Positions 8,667-16,460 of a DNA stretch of 64,000 nt are shown one piece after another (the first letter of the stretch is position 1; every line of letters begins with the position of its first letter). A program made the position numbers and the translations under genes. The DNA is from Oceanirhabdus seepicola (GTDB taxonomy: Bacteria; Bacillota; Clostridia; Clostridiales; Clostridiaceae): positions 248,001 to 312,000 of the forward strand of contig NZ_JAGSOJ010000005.1 in the NCBI RefSeq assembly GCF_023684385.1, written 5' to 3'. The notes below the pieces were generated by a model. That model ran no database searches. It saw only the letters and a program-made list of their open reading frames with translations, and was not told where the DNA came from.

Positions 8667-9299
8667 CTATATACTTTTCATACCTAACCATAACGCTTTA
8701 GTAATTTTGGCAACATGTTTCCCTTGTAATCTAGCAATTTTTCTTTCTTCTTCTGAAATTTCATAATCATTCATACCGCCAGTTATCATAGATGCTCCAT
8801 AAGAATATCCGCCTACTGGTTTATGCTCAATATGCATCTCCTCATATGTAAGTGCTGTAGGTACACTTGCAATAATCATTCCTTGATGATAGAAAAAAGT
8901 ATTCAAATTACGTAAACACGTTTCTGCACCACCGTTTTGTTCTGAAGAAGTTGTAAAAGAACTTCCAACTTTTCCTACTAAAGCTCCCTTAACCCATTCC
9001 TCTCCAAATTGATTCAAGTAAGCGACCATCTGACCACTAGGAGTTCCAAAATAGGTAGGTGCTCCTAAAATTATAGCATCCGCTTCTACCATAGTTTCTA
9101 TTGTAGCTAAAGGTAAATGTGAAAAAGTTTTTATTTTATCTGTTGCTCCCATTGTTTCAATTATTTCAGCTGAAATAGTTTCAGGAACTCTAAAAATATT
9201 AGCTTTAACTCCTTCTATCATCTCAGCACCTTTTTTAATTTCTTTAGCCATAGCATAACCGTGTCCATGAATACTATGAAAAATAATATGAATATTCAT
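8667..9299 (-). CDS. wrbA: WrbA-like flavodoxin-family NAD(P)H:quinone oxidoreductase
   Basis: A 210-residue flavodoxin fold close in length to WrbA (about 200). It keeps the phosphate-binding start (HSIHGHGYAMA), the VPETIS segment, the FMN-loop sequence GAPTYFGTPSGQM (about residues 78-90), and a C-terminal GGYSYGASMITGG. WrbA proteins reduce quinones by two electrons and protect against oxidative stress. The start is ATG 9299 with GGGAGAG upstream. It sits close to katG and the ferredoxin-flavin protein, a loose redox and stress neighbourhood. Confidence 0.85.
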   Translation of the reverse strand: MNIHIIFHSIHGHGYAMAKEIKKGAEMIEGVKANIFRVPETISAEIIETMGATDKIKTFSHLPLATIETMVEADAIILGAPTYFGTPSGQMVAYLNQFGEEWVKGALVGKVGSSFTTSSEQNGGAETCLRNLNTFFYHQGMIIASVPTALTYEEMHIEHKPVGGYSYGASMITGGMNDYEISEEERKIARLQGKHVAKITKALWLGMKSI

Positions 9300-9543
9300 T
9301 TGTTTATCTCTCCCTTAATTATCAGAACTCACAATTATAAATCATATACAATTGTTTTTATTATTATATATGTCTAGTTGATTTTCCACTGTACTACTTC
9401 ACCCAATATATTAGTTATATATTAAAAAATACTTAATGTATAATCTCAAGTATATTTTAACATATAATTACATAAATTAACAAAAATAATCGATTTATTT
9501 CTTCATCGGTTCTTCTAATACTGCCCCATTCTTTATTTGACTA

Positions 9544-9825
9544 TTGTTTTCTTTTTTAATTACAAATAAATATATCTTCATATCATTTGTACTACTAGCT
9601 GTTTTCTTGATGATTGCTTATATTCCCTATAAACATATATCAGAATACTATATATTTAGTACATATGTTTCACTATCATTTTCAATAATATCGTTACCAA
9701 CTATAACTGCTTCAACGTATAGATCTTTAAATGTTTTACTAGGTGTTTTCTTAGCTATAGCATTTAATAAATTCATACTTCCGAATAAATCGCAAAATTT
9801 ATGCACAAGTCAAAGATATAAATAA
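9544..9825 (+). pseudogene. Possible remnant of a FUSC/aromatic-acid exporter-type membrane protein
   Basis: An open frame of about 93 codons with a TTG start, no ribosome site and an in-frame TGA just upstream encodes three hydrophobic segments. The last segment, TYRSLNVLLGVFLAIAFNKF, resembles the end of the membrane domain of FUSC-family exporters (Arg, then a GxLLGV..A pattern, then a basic turn). The full proteins are several hundred residues long, so this is probably a decayed fragment. It could instead be a short unknown membrane protein or chance. Confidence 0.4.
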
Positions 9826-9870
9826 GAAAAAGTAAAGACTTTATAATTAAAATCTTTGCTTTTCTTATTT
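9819..9870. terminator. Bidirectional terminator beside katG
   Basis: A near-perfect 18-20 bp inverted repeat (AAATAAGAAAA... against its complement ending CTTATTT) has an A-rich left side and T-rich right side. It lies 14 bp past the katG stop. Confidence 0.75.
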
Positions 9871-9883
9871 AATTTTTATCTAT

Positions 9884-12085
9884 TTAATAATATTCTTCAA
9901 CATCAAAACGGTCTGCATTCATTACCTTATTCCATGCATCTACAAAATCTTGTATGAACTTTTTCTCATTGCCATTAGATGCATATACCTCAGCAACTGC
10001 GCGAAGTTGTGAATTTGCTCCAAATATAAGATCAACTCTTGTTGCTGTCCACTTCCTCTTCCCTGTTTCTCTATCAAAACCTATAAATTTTTCCTTACAT
10101 TCAGGTAACATATTCCACTGGGTATTAATATCAAGAAGATTTACAAAGAAATCATTTGTAAGACATTCTTCCCTCTTTGTAAACACCCCATCCTTTGATT
10201 GTTTATAATTAGTGTTTAACACACGCATACCGCCAATTAATACTGTCATTTCTGGAATAGTTAGTGTTAATAATTGTGCTCTATCAATTAACATTTCATC
10301 TGATGTTACTGCATATTTATCTTTCATATAGTTTCTAAATCCATCTGCCTTAGGTTCAAGAAAGCTAAATGACTTTATATCTGTTTCCTCTTGAGTTGCA
10401 TCGGTTCGTCCTGGAGTAAAAGGAACTGTAATATTATACCCTACATTTTTTGCAGCTTGTTCAATACCAACACATCCACCTAATACAATAATATCAGCTA
10501 AAGAAACTTTCTTCCCCTTTGAATGTGACTTATTAAAACTCACTTGAATTCCTTCTAGGGTGTTTAAAACCTTGCTAAGCTTTTCAGGCTCATTAATTTG
10601 CCATTGTCTTTGTGGCTTTAGGCGTATTCTTGCCCCATTTGCCCCTCCACGCTTATCTGAACCACGAAATGTTGATGCAGATTTCCAAGCTGTTGTAACA
10701 AGTTCTGATATTGACAAGCCTGAAGCTAAAATCTTTTTCTTAAGCTCTGAAATATTCTTTTTATTAATCAATTTATAGTTAACTTTTGGCACTGGGTCTT
10801 GCCAGATAAAGCTTTCTTTTGGAACTTCTGGTCCAAGATACCTTGATATTGGTCCCATATCTCTATGGGTTAATTTAAACCAAGCCCTGGCAAAATCATC
10901 TTCTAATTTTTCTGGATTTTCTAGATAATACCTTGCTATTGGTTTGTAAATAGGATCATAAATAAGTGCTAAATCTGCTGTGGTCATCATAGGTGTATGC
11001 TTTTTTAATGGATCATAGGCATCAACTACCATATCCTCTTCATCTACATCTTTAGCTAACCATTGGTATGCTCCTGCAGGACTTTTAACTAATTCCCACT
11101 GATATTTAAATAATGTTTTTAAGTAACCCATTGTCCACTTTGTAGGCTCTGCTTTCCATGCACCTTCAATCCCACTACTTATGGTATCTGGGCCCTTACC
11201 AGTTATATAGCTATTTTGCCACCCCAACCCTTGCTGTTCAATAGGTGCAGCTTCTGGCTCTGGTCCAACATATGAAGGTGATGCAGCACCATGACATTTA
11301 CCAAAAGTATGTCCACCTGCTATAAGCGCAACAGTCTCCTCATCATTCATTGCCATACGAGAGAATGTTATCCTTACATCATTGGCTGATGCCTTAGGGT
11401 CAGGGTTTCCATTTGGTCCCTCTGGGTTTACATAAATTAAGCCCATTTGTACAGCGGCAAGAGGATTTTCAAGTTCTTTATCATCTTTATTACGCTCATC
11501 TCCAAGCCATTCTTTTTCACTACCCCAGTAAATATCCTCCTGTGGTTCCCAAATATCCACTCTGCCACCACCAAAACCAATTGTCTTTAATCCCATAGAT
11601 TCTAATGCGCAGTTACCTGTCAATATCATAAGGTCAGCCCAAGATATTTTATTTCCATATTTCTTTTTAATTGGCCAAAGTAAACGACGTGCTTTATCTA
11701 AATTTATATTATCTGGCCAGCTATTAAGTGGTGGAAAACGTTGCAATCCTAGCCCTCCACCTCCTCTACCATCACCAACTCTATAAGTTCCAGCGCTATG
11801 CCAGGCCATACGAATAAAGAATGGTCCATAGTGACCATAATCAGCAGGCCACCATTCCTTAGAATCTGTCATCAACTTATATAAATCATTCTTTAGTTCA
11901 TAATAATCTAATTTTTTAAATTCTTCAGCGTAGTTAAAACCTTTAGACATAGGATTGCTTAGTTCTGAGTTTTGACGAAGAATATTAAGCTTAAGCTGCT
12001 TTGGCCACCAATACTCATTAGTTGGTCCCCCACCAGCTAATGCTTTGCTTGTTCTTCCTGTCACTGGACATTTCCCTTCTAACAT
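9884..12085 (-). CDS. katG: Catalase-peroxidase KatG
   Basis: Bifunctional heme catalase-peroxidase that removes H2O2. The distal heme site RMAWHSAGTYR (about residues 92-102) carries the catalytic Arg, Trp and His. The Tyr of LIYVNPEGPNG and the Met of RMAMNDEE complete the Trp-Tyr-Met adduct, and the proximal His lies in AGGHTFGKCHG. The duplicated C-terminal half is present, so the protein is full length (733 residues). The preferred start is ATG 12085, because AAAGGAT lies 8 nt upstream and the product then begins MLEGKCPVTG like other KatGs. An ATG at 12103 lacks a ribosome site. Confidence 0.96.
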   Translation of the reverse strand: MLEGKCPVTGRTSKALAGGGPTNEYWWPKQLKLNILRQNSELSNPMSKGFNYAEEFKKLDYYELKNDLYKLMTDSKEWWPADYGHYGPFFIRMAWHSAGTYRVGDGRGGGGLGLQRFPPLNSWPDNINLDKARRLLWPIKKKYGNKISWADLMILTGNCALESMGLKTIGFGGGRVDIWEPQEDIYWGSEKEWLGDERNKDDKELENPLAAVQMGLIYVNPEGPNGNPDPKASANDVRITFSRMAMNDEETVALIAGGHTFGKCHGAASPSYVGPEPEAAPIEQQGLGWQNSYITGKGPDTISSGIEGAWKAEPTKWTMGYLKTLFKYQWELVKSPAGAYQWLAKDVDEEDMVVDAYDPLKKHTPMMTTADLALIYDPIYKPIARYYLENPEKLEDDFARAWFKLTHRDMGPISRYLGPEVPKESFIWQDPVPKVNYKLINKKNISELKKKILASGLSISELVTTAWKSASTFRGSDKRGGANGARIRLKPQRQWQINEPEKLSKVLNTLEGIQVSFNKSHSKGKKVSLADIIVLGGCVGIEQAAKNVGYNITVPFTPGRTDATQEETDIKSFSFLEPKADGFRNYMKDKYAVTSDEMLIDRAQLLTLTIPEMTVLIGGMRVLNTNYKQSKDGVFTKREECLTNDFFVNLLDINTQWNMLPECKEKFIGFDRETGKRKWTATRVDLIFGANSQLRAVAEVYASNGNEKKFIQDFVDAWNKVMNADRFDVEEYY

Positions 12086-12239
12086 AATACTATCCTTTCT
12101 CATATAAATACTATTACTAAATTATATAAATATATGAATAGTACTATGAGTGAATTTATTAATTTCTCTCGTCCATTAGATACAATCTTGGAAGTTAATC
12201 TATGAGGTAAAAATATATGGATTAATTTTAAGTATAAAA

Positions 12240-12325
12240 AATAGTAGCTTGAGACACAATTAGATAGCTACTATTCTTAACTCTTAAATTTAGTAAAAAC
12301 CGCACTAATTGTATAGGTGGTTTTT
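12240..12325. terminator. Two hairpins upstream of katG
   Basis: The 297-bp gap between katG and the next gene holds a 10-bp perfect stem (AATAGTAGCT at 12240-12249, complement at 12266-12275) and a second stem (12295-12303 with 12317-12325, one G-U) followed by T on the plus strand. They look like terminators. No rightward gene ends here, so their role is unclear. Confidence 0.5.
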
Positions 12326-12360
12326 CAACCTTTATATTATAATAATCATTACATAGAAAA

Positions 12361-12388
12361 AGTTCCAAGCAAAAGTCTGCTTAGAACT
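12361..12388 (-). terminator. Terminator of the AraC-methyltransferase gene
   Basis: The stem AGTTCCAAGCA against TGCTTAGAACT has one mismatch and is followed by a T run on the minus strand, just past the leftward stop at 12401. Confidence 0.75.
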
Positions 12389-12400
12389 TAATTAACATTT

Positions 12401-13585
12401 TTATATTTTTCTTGCCTTGATAACAAAAGTTACAGGAATCATTTTAGCTTTTTGGGCGAATTTGCTGTGAATAGATTCAAGAATTTCATTATCAGACTCT
12501 TCGATCATTTCCTCAATGGCAAATCCAGTTTTAGCTAGTGCATTCACATATGTAGATAATTTCCTATCAGATAATGAAATTGCATCACCATCAAGTGCTA
12601 CAGAATACCATCCTTCATCGAAATAGCATTTTTTAAAACTCAGCATATCACCTTCAACTGCGACACATTTGTGTATAGGATGAGACCAACTAAAAATGAA
12701 CACTCCATCTTTCTTTAGATATGAGGCAATTCGTTTAAACGTGCCTTCAAGATCGGTTGTCCATCCTATTCCGTAAACCGAATAGACAATATCAAAGTAA
12801 TCCCTTGGTATTCCACAGTCCTCTTCCATTGGCGAACAGATTAAATTTGCTGAAAGGTTGCAACTTGTTAAATGCTCCTTCGCTTTTACAATCTGCTCAT
12901 TTGATATGTCGATTCCCCATAGTTCTGAAGCTTTCTTCTCACCTATATACTGCAAGGAACGCCCAGTTCCACAACCTATCTCCAATACCTTTTTGTCTGA
13001 TATGTCACCAAAAAGTTGGCACTTCTCTTCTGAAATAAAGGCACCATATAAAGGAAGTGCCATTGTACCTATAACATCATTCCCCTTAATATCCCAAAAA
13101 TGTTCGTTGGTTTTATGAATAGTCCTTTGATCCTTATCCACAGAAATTGCGAAACCAACATCACCACCACCTATGATACTTGCTCTCTGGTTTGAATCTT
13201 TCTCCACTGTAATCCCCTCCATCAATACTAATTTAAAGGTTAGGCGAGGATAAGGATTAAGTGTTACCCCCTTGTCTCGAGCCAAAGATGGTGCCAAACC
13301 ATGTAATTTACTAAACGCTCTAGAAAATGCTGCTTGAGACTCATACCCATAACGTTGTGCAATGTCTATTATTTTCGCTCCTTTTTGAATATCTAAGGCT
13401 GCCATAGTTAATCGTCTGCTGCGTACATATTCAGATAATGGTATTTGAGCGAGAAAAGAAAAAATCCGACGAAACTCCCATTCCGAACAGTTCATAAATT
13501 GTGCTGCTGAATTATAATCAATCTTGTTAGATAAATTGTTTTCAATATATTCCATAGCTTGGTTCATACGCTTTTGCCAATCCAT
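12401..13585 (-). CDS. AraC-type DNA-binding domain fused to a SAM methyltransferase
   Basis: A 394-residue fusion. Residues 1-105 are a two-helix-turn-helix AraC/XylS DNA-binding domain (RMNQAMEYIENNL, then IDIAQRYGYESQAAFSRAF). Residues about 190-300 are a class I methyltransferase with motif I VLEIGCGTGRS (about 200-210), GIDISNEQI and a typical post-motif strand. A linker beginning NPYPRLTFKLV resembles the junction to GyrI-like effector domains in other AraC regulators, as if the methyltransferase had replaced that domain. The substrate and target genes are unknown. The start is ATG 13585 with GGAGGTGA just upstream. The gene is monocistronic. Confidence 0.85.
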   Translation of the reverse strand: MDWQKRMNQAMEYIENNLSNKIDYNSAAQFMNCSEWEFRRIFSFLAQIPLSEYVRSRRLTMAALDIQKGAKIIDIAQRYGYESQAAFSRAFSKLHGLAPSLARDKGVTLNPYPRLTFKLVLMEGITVEKDSNQRASIIGGGDVGFAISVDKDQRTIHKTNEHFWDIKGNDVIGTMALPLYGAFISEEKCQLFGDISDKKVLEIGCGTGRSLQYIGEKKASELWGIDISNEQIVKAKEHLTSCNLSANLICSPMEEDCGIPRDYFDIVYSVYGIGWTTDLEGTFKRIASYLKKDGVFIFSWSHPIHKCVAVEGDMLSFKKCYFDEGWYSVALDGDAISLSDRKLSTYVNALAKTGFAIEEMIEESDNEILESIHSKFAQKAKMIPVTFVIKARKI

Positions 13586-13629
13586 AACCTCACCTCCTGC
13601 AAGAATTATATCAAAGTTTTTAGAGCATT

Positions 13630-13660
13630 ACTTTGCAGTAGGTGTATTTAAATGCAAAGT
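13630..13660. promoter_or_regulatory. Inverted repeat upstream of the AraC-methyltransferase gene
   Basis: Eight-base arms ACTTTGCA (13630-13637) and TGCAAAGT (13653-13660) lie 45-75 bp upstream of the start codon, a suitable place for an autoregulatory operator. Confidence 0.4.
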
Positions 13661-13761
13661 ATATCATGTGCTGATATTCTTATTCTATTCTCCCTAAAGC
13701 AATTAGGAATTGTTTAAAATAAGGGTCTAACTTCTCTTAATAGTTTATTGTTTTTTAGCAG

Positions 13762-14241
13762 TTATTTATGATACGGTTCACCGCTATTTATCCTAAATGC
13801 TCTATACACTTGTTCAAGTAACATAACCCTGAACAGCTGATGCGGGAATGTCATCTTTGAAAAACACAATTTGTAGTTAGCTCTTTTTAAAACTGGTTCA
13901 GCTATACCTAAAGATCCTCCAATTACGAAGGTTATATTGCTCTTACCCTGTACACTTAAGGTACTAATTTTTTTTGCTAATTCCTCAGATGTTATATGAT
14001 GCCCCTTTAAATCCAACGCAATAACAAAGGAAGTATCCTTGATCTTCTTAAGAATCAACTCTCCTTCCTTCTGCTTAATAATCTCCTCGTCTTTTTCTGA
14101 AGCATTATCAGGTGTCTTCTCATCTGGAACCTCAATAATGTTCAGCTTACAATACCTACCCAATCTCTTTGAGTATTCATCTATTGCAGCTTTTAAAAAC
14201 TTCTCTTTTATCTTTCCAACTGAAACTATAGTTATGTTCAT
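13762..14241 (-). CDS. rlmH: 23S rRNA (pseudouridine-1915 N3)-methyltransferase RlmH
   Basis: A 159-residue SPOUT-family methyltransferase that modifies pseudouridine 1915 in helix 69 of 23S rRNA. The N-terminus (MNITIVSVGKIKEKFLKAAI) and the knotted C-terminus (FVIGGSLGIAEPV, then SKMTFPHQLFRVMLLEQVYR and the final EPYHK) are diagnostic. Its ATG overlaps the TGA of the upstream membrane-protein gene (ATGA), so the two are co-translated. Confidence 0.97.
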   Translation of the reverse strand: MNITIVSVGKIKEKFLKAAIDEYSKRLGRYCKLNIIEVPDEKTPDNASEKDEEIIKQKEGELILKKIKDTSFVIALDLKGHHITSEELAKKISTLSVQGKSNITFVIGGSLGIAEPVLKRANYKLCFSKMTFPHQLFRVMLLEQVYRAFRINSGEPYHK

Positions 14242-14537
14242 TTTCTATCCTCTTTTCTATCTTTTATCTTCTTATGTATATATAATATTACAAAATTCAT
14301 TGCCACTATCATTATTCCCATAACTGTTAAAAATCCTAGATATAGAAAACGCATATCCCACTCGTCTAAATTAGGTATAGCATTCACCCATACAGCCCCC
14401 AAAAAAAGCATAATCGCTATACTAGGTAAAAATATTAATATCTTCATCTTTCCCTTTAAGTTTCTCATCCCAATAGTCAACATAACAGTTAAAATCAAAG
14501 CAACAACAACAAGTATTATAAAACTTTTTAAAAACAT
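14238..14537 (-). CDS. Small three-helix membrane protein upstream of rlmH
   Basis: A 99-residue protein with three hydrophobic segments (about residues 5-23, 33-53 and 66-88) and a very basic tail (HKKIKDRKEDRK). No family is recognised. The start is ATG 14537 with AAAGGG upstream, and its stop overlaps the rlmH start by four bases. The coupling is positional and gives no functional clue. Confidence 0.7.
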   Translation of the reverse strand: MFLKSFIILVVVALILTVMLTIGMRNLKGKMKILIFLPSIAIMLFLGAVWVNAIPNLDEWDMRFLYLGFLTVMGIMIVAMNFVILYIHKKIKDRKEDRK

Positions 14538-14715
14538 ATAATTACCCTTTCCCTTTTAATTGTGCCCACCAATTCTCTTTTAATATATACTAAAAAATAT
14601 CATACCTAATTCTATCAATAAATTACCAATTTTGTAAACACTATTTTATTATTCCCCTAAATGCACATACACCCGTGATGCCTTATATTCCAAAAATCTT
14701 ATTGCTCAGTATACT

Positions 14716-14842
14716 GTCATTATAGCTGAGAAGTTCGAGTTCAAGGAACGCGTTGAACGAGCAACAGAGCGTATGAATTATATACGTGAGTAGCGCAGAG
14801 AGACGCAGTGACGCCGAAATCGGGCCTCTCAGCTATAATGAC
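14716..14842. repeat. 127-bp element with 16-bp perfect terminal inverted repeats
   Basis: Arms GTCATTATAGCTGAGA (14716-14731) and its exact complement (14827-14842) bound a 95-bp core that is much richer in G+C than its surroundings. The core holds the smaller inverted repeat GTTCAA...TTGAAC. Part of the core (CGTAT...ATAC.TGAG..GCGCAGAGAG) is similar to sequence at 29204-29280. The right arm covers the last two codons and stop of hgcB. It is probably a MITE-like or REP-like element. The rest of the 14538-14880 stretch, outside this and hgcB, shows nothing else. Confidence 0.75.
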
Positions 14843-15096
14843 TCACCGCCGGTGAGTTTAGCTTTTACAATAGCAATAACTCATCCCACACCACTTCTAA
14901 CCCAAAGTGCTCCTGTTGGACAATTTTTCATACATGCTCCACATTCTATACAACTGTTTTTATCCACAATCTTTGCCTTTTTATCTTCTATAAGAATAAC
15001 ATTATGTGGACAAACTGTTGAACACAGCTTACATCCTATACACTTATCCACATCTAACTTTATTGTGGATACATCTTTTATATATTTTAACGCCAT
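14833..15096 (-). CDS. hgcB: Mercury-methylation ferredoxin HgcB, with in-frame UGA read as selenocysteine
   Basis: HgcB is the 2[4Fe-4S] ferredoxin that supplies electrons to HgcA for methylmercury formation. Two cluster motifs are present (CIGCKLCSTVC then P at residues 19-30, and CIECGACMKNC then P at about 49-60). After SGVG the next codon (14883-14881) is TGA. In the family this position, following Gly-Val-Gly, is the strictly conserved Cys (Cys73 in Desulfovibrio ND132). Reading TGA as residue 72 continues with VIAIVKAKLTGGESL to TAG at 14833, which resembles the family's GVGCA-type tail. A hairpin with a GGC loop follows. The product is 87 residues. Conventional calling would stop at 71. 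The usual C-terminal Cys pair is missing. The start is ATG 15096 with GTGGAG upstream, 11 bp after hgcA. Confidence 0.82.
14841..14857 (-). promoter_or_regulatory. Candidate SECIS hairpin in hgcB
   Basis: On the minus strand a perfect 7-bp stem (ACTCACC/GGTGAGT) closes a GGC loop. The loop starts 31 nt after the in-frame TGA. Bacterial SECIS elements are mini-hairpins 16-37 nt past the UGA with a G among the first loop bases, so spacing and loop both fit. It lies inside the extended coding sequence. Confidence 0.65.
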
Positions 15097-15107
15097 TTTC
15101 TCCACCC

Positions 15108-16244
15108 CTATACTAAACACATAGTTATTATTGATATTCCTACCACTACTATGGATATTGGTATTGTCAATAATGTTTCTTTTAAAACTCCTGAGAAGGA
15201 TGTATATGTTGTGCTTCCTGTAAAACTCAGTGTTATATTTGCAATCATTGTTATAACTAGAGCCATATATGATAGTATCCATATTACACTTTCACTCAGA
15301 AGAAATATATCTTTAAGTAACATTACAGGTATTATAAATATTATTCCCAATAATACTCCATTCAATGAGAATGATCTAAATGGTACCGCAGGAAGTAATA
15401 ATGGAAATAGTATTGATGCAATACCTATCCCTATGATAAAAGGTATACTTTGATATATTGATCTGTTCAATGCTATATCCAAACTTCTGAATGTTATGAG
15501 GTTTGTCATTACCAATACAATTAATGCTATAAAATAGTACTTTATGCTCTGCATAAATTGTAAAGGTGTTAACTTTAATCTATCCATAAAATCAAAACGA
15601 ACTCTTCTCATTTCCTCTGTTGCTTTGAATCTATTACTTATGAATTCTTTTAAGTCTTTTGCCCCTACTGGTCCAAAAACTATTCTATATCCCGTTGCTT
15701 TCCTCACTTCATGTGAATCAATTCCCGTAGCCCCTAGCTGTGGTACAATTAATACTTTATGATTTATTATTTTATCTAGTTTTACTGCTGCTATTCTTCT
15801 TATGAGTTCTCCTGTTCCAAAGGTGCCCTTTCCAGCGGCACACCAAACATTTACTCCAAATGTATTCAATATGAGCACCCAGCAATCAACACCTTCAAGT
15901 TCTTTTCTCACTGAATCAAATGTATATTTATAATTACACGAAACAATAACTGGTGATGTTGGTTTTGGATTTCCAATAGCATAAACCCCAGGTTTAATCA
16001 TATAATTATCCCTTTTCCATCCAAAGAGTACCCCTATATTTTTTATTTTATCACTCTGCTTAATCTCAGTATCTATAATATCTATATTTCCTGTTTCTGT
16101 TGATATCTCTCCAAGCTTAATGTGTGATAACTCTTCAAATTCCTCTTTTGAGAAATCAATATCTCCATGTTTCTGTACATAGTCTATCCTAGACTGTATC
16201 TCTTTAGGTGCTCAGCATGCCTTTTTATTTAACTCATCATTCAT
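15108..16244 (-). CDS. hgcA: Mercury-methylating corrinoid protein HgcA, with in-frame UGA read as selenocysteine
   Basis: HgcA transfers a methyl group from a corrinoid cofactor to Hg(II). The cobalt-binding cap-helix motif NVWCAAGKGTF is intact (Cys about residue 135) in the corrinoid domain, followed by about five membrane helices. An ATG at 16001 exists, but starting there would cut family-like sequence just upstream (KNIGVLFGWKRDNY before MIKPGVYAIG). The frame stays open up to ATG 16244 (or GTG 16253, which has AAAGGA at good spacing), interrupted only by TGA at codon 11 (16214-16212) in the context KKAC-TGA-APKEIQ. No start codon lies between the TGA and 16001. A GGA-loop hairpin follows the TGA, so selenocysteine is the favoured reading, giving 378 residues. 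A nonsense mutation is the alternative. Confidence 0.82.
16177..16199 (-). promoter_or_regulatory. Candidate SECIS hairpin in hgcA
   Basis: The stem GTCTA/TAGAC (16194-16190 with 16186-16182) closes a GGA loop and extends outward to about 9 pairs with one mismatch. The loop starts 23 nt after the TGA at 16214-16212. Spacing and loop G residues fit the bacterial SECIS pattern and mirror the hairpin in hgcB. Confidence 0.6.
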
Positions 16245-16275
16245 TTCATTCACCTTCAATCCTTTAATATAATAA

Positions 16276-16304
16276 ATTATACCCTATAACCCATATTTCC
16301 ACAA
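16276..16304 (-). promoter_or_regulatory. Possible sigma-A promoter of hgcAB
   Basis: On the minus strand TTGTGG (16304-16299) lies 17 bp before a consensus TATAAT (16281-16276), with the hgcA start 32-37 nt further on. The -10 box is strong and the -35 box weak. Confidence 0.5.
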
Positions 16305-16334
16305 AGATATCCCGTTTTTATTAGCAAAAACTAA

Positions 16335-16393
16335 ACCAGCACAAACTCTGTAAAGCACTTATATTTCTGTACTTACATCATTATTATGCTGGT
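16335..16393 (-). ncRNA. 59-nt structured leader/terminator element, copy B (before hgcA)
   Basis: The minus-strand sequence begins ACCAGCATAATAA and ends TGCTGGT, giving a 7-bp outer stem, an inner AAGTAC/GTGCTT stem and a T-rich tract after it. It has the same length and clear sequence similarity, including internal positions, to 18566-18624, which precedes the chemoreceptor gene. It may terminate the chemoreceptor transcript, control hgcAB, or both. Confidence 0.5.
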
Positions 16394-16460
16394 CTATTCT
16401 GACTTTATATATTGATTACTTTAATATACTATATATATTACCGTCAATAAATTCAAACTA

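Noticed and set aside
14881..15282. Longer hgcB frame starting inside hgcA
   Set aside because: The extra 62 residues overlap hgcA in another frame and look like low-complexity shadow. ATG 15096 has a good ribosome site and gives the family N-terminus.
15108..16001. HgcA starting at the ATG at 16001
   Set aside because: It has a fair ribosome site but removes conserved lead-in sequence and leaves 70 unexplained open codons upstream. Kept only as the alternative if no selenocysteine machinery exists.
16204..16217. GGTGCTCAGCA shared between the hgcA UGA region and the structured RNA
   Set aside because: An 11-base match is expected by chance in 64 kb, and the flanks do not match.
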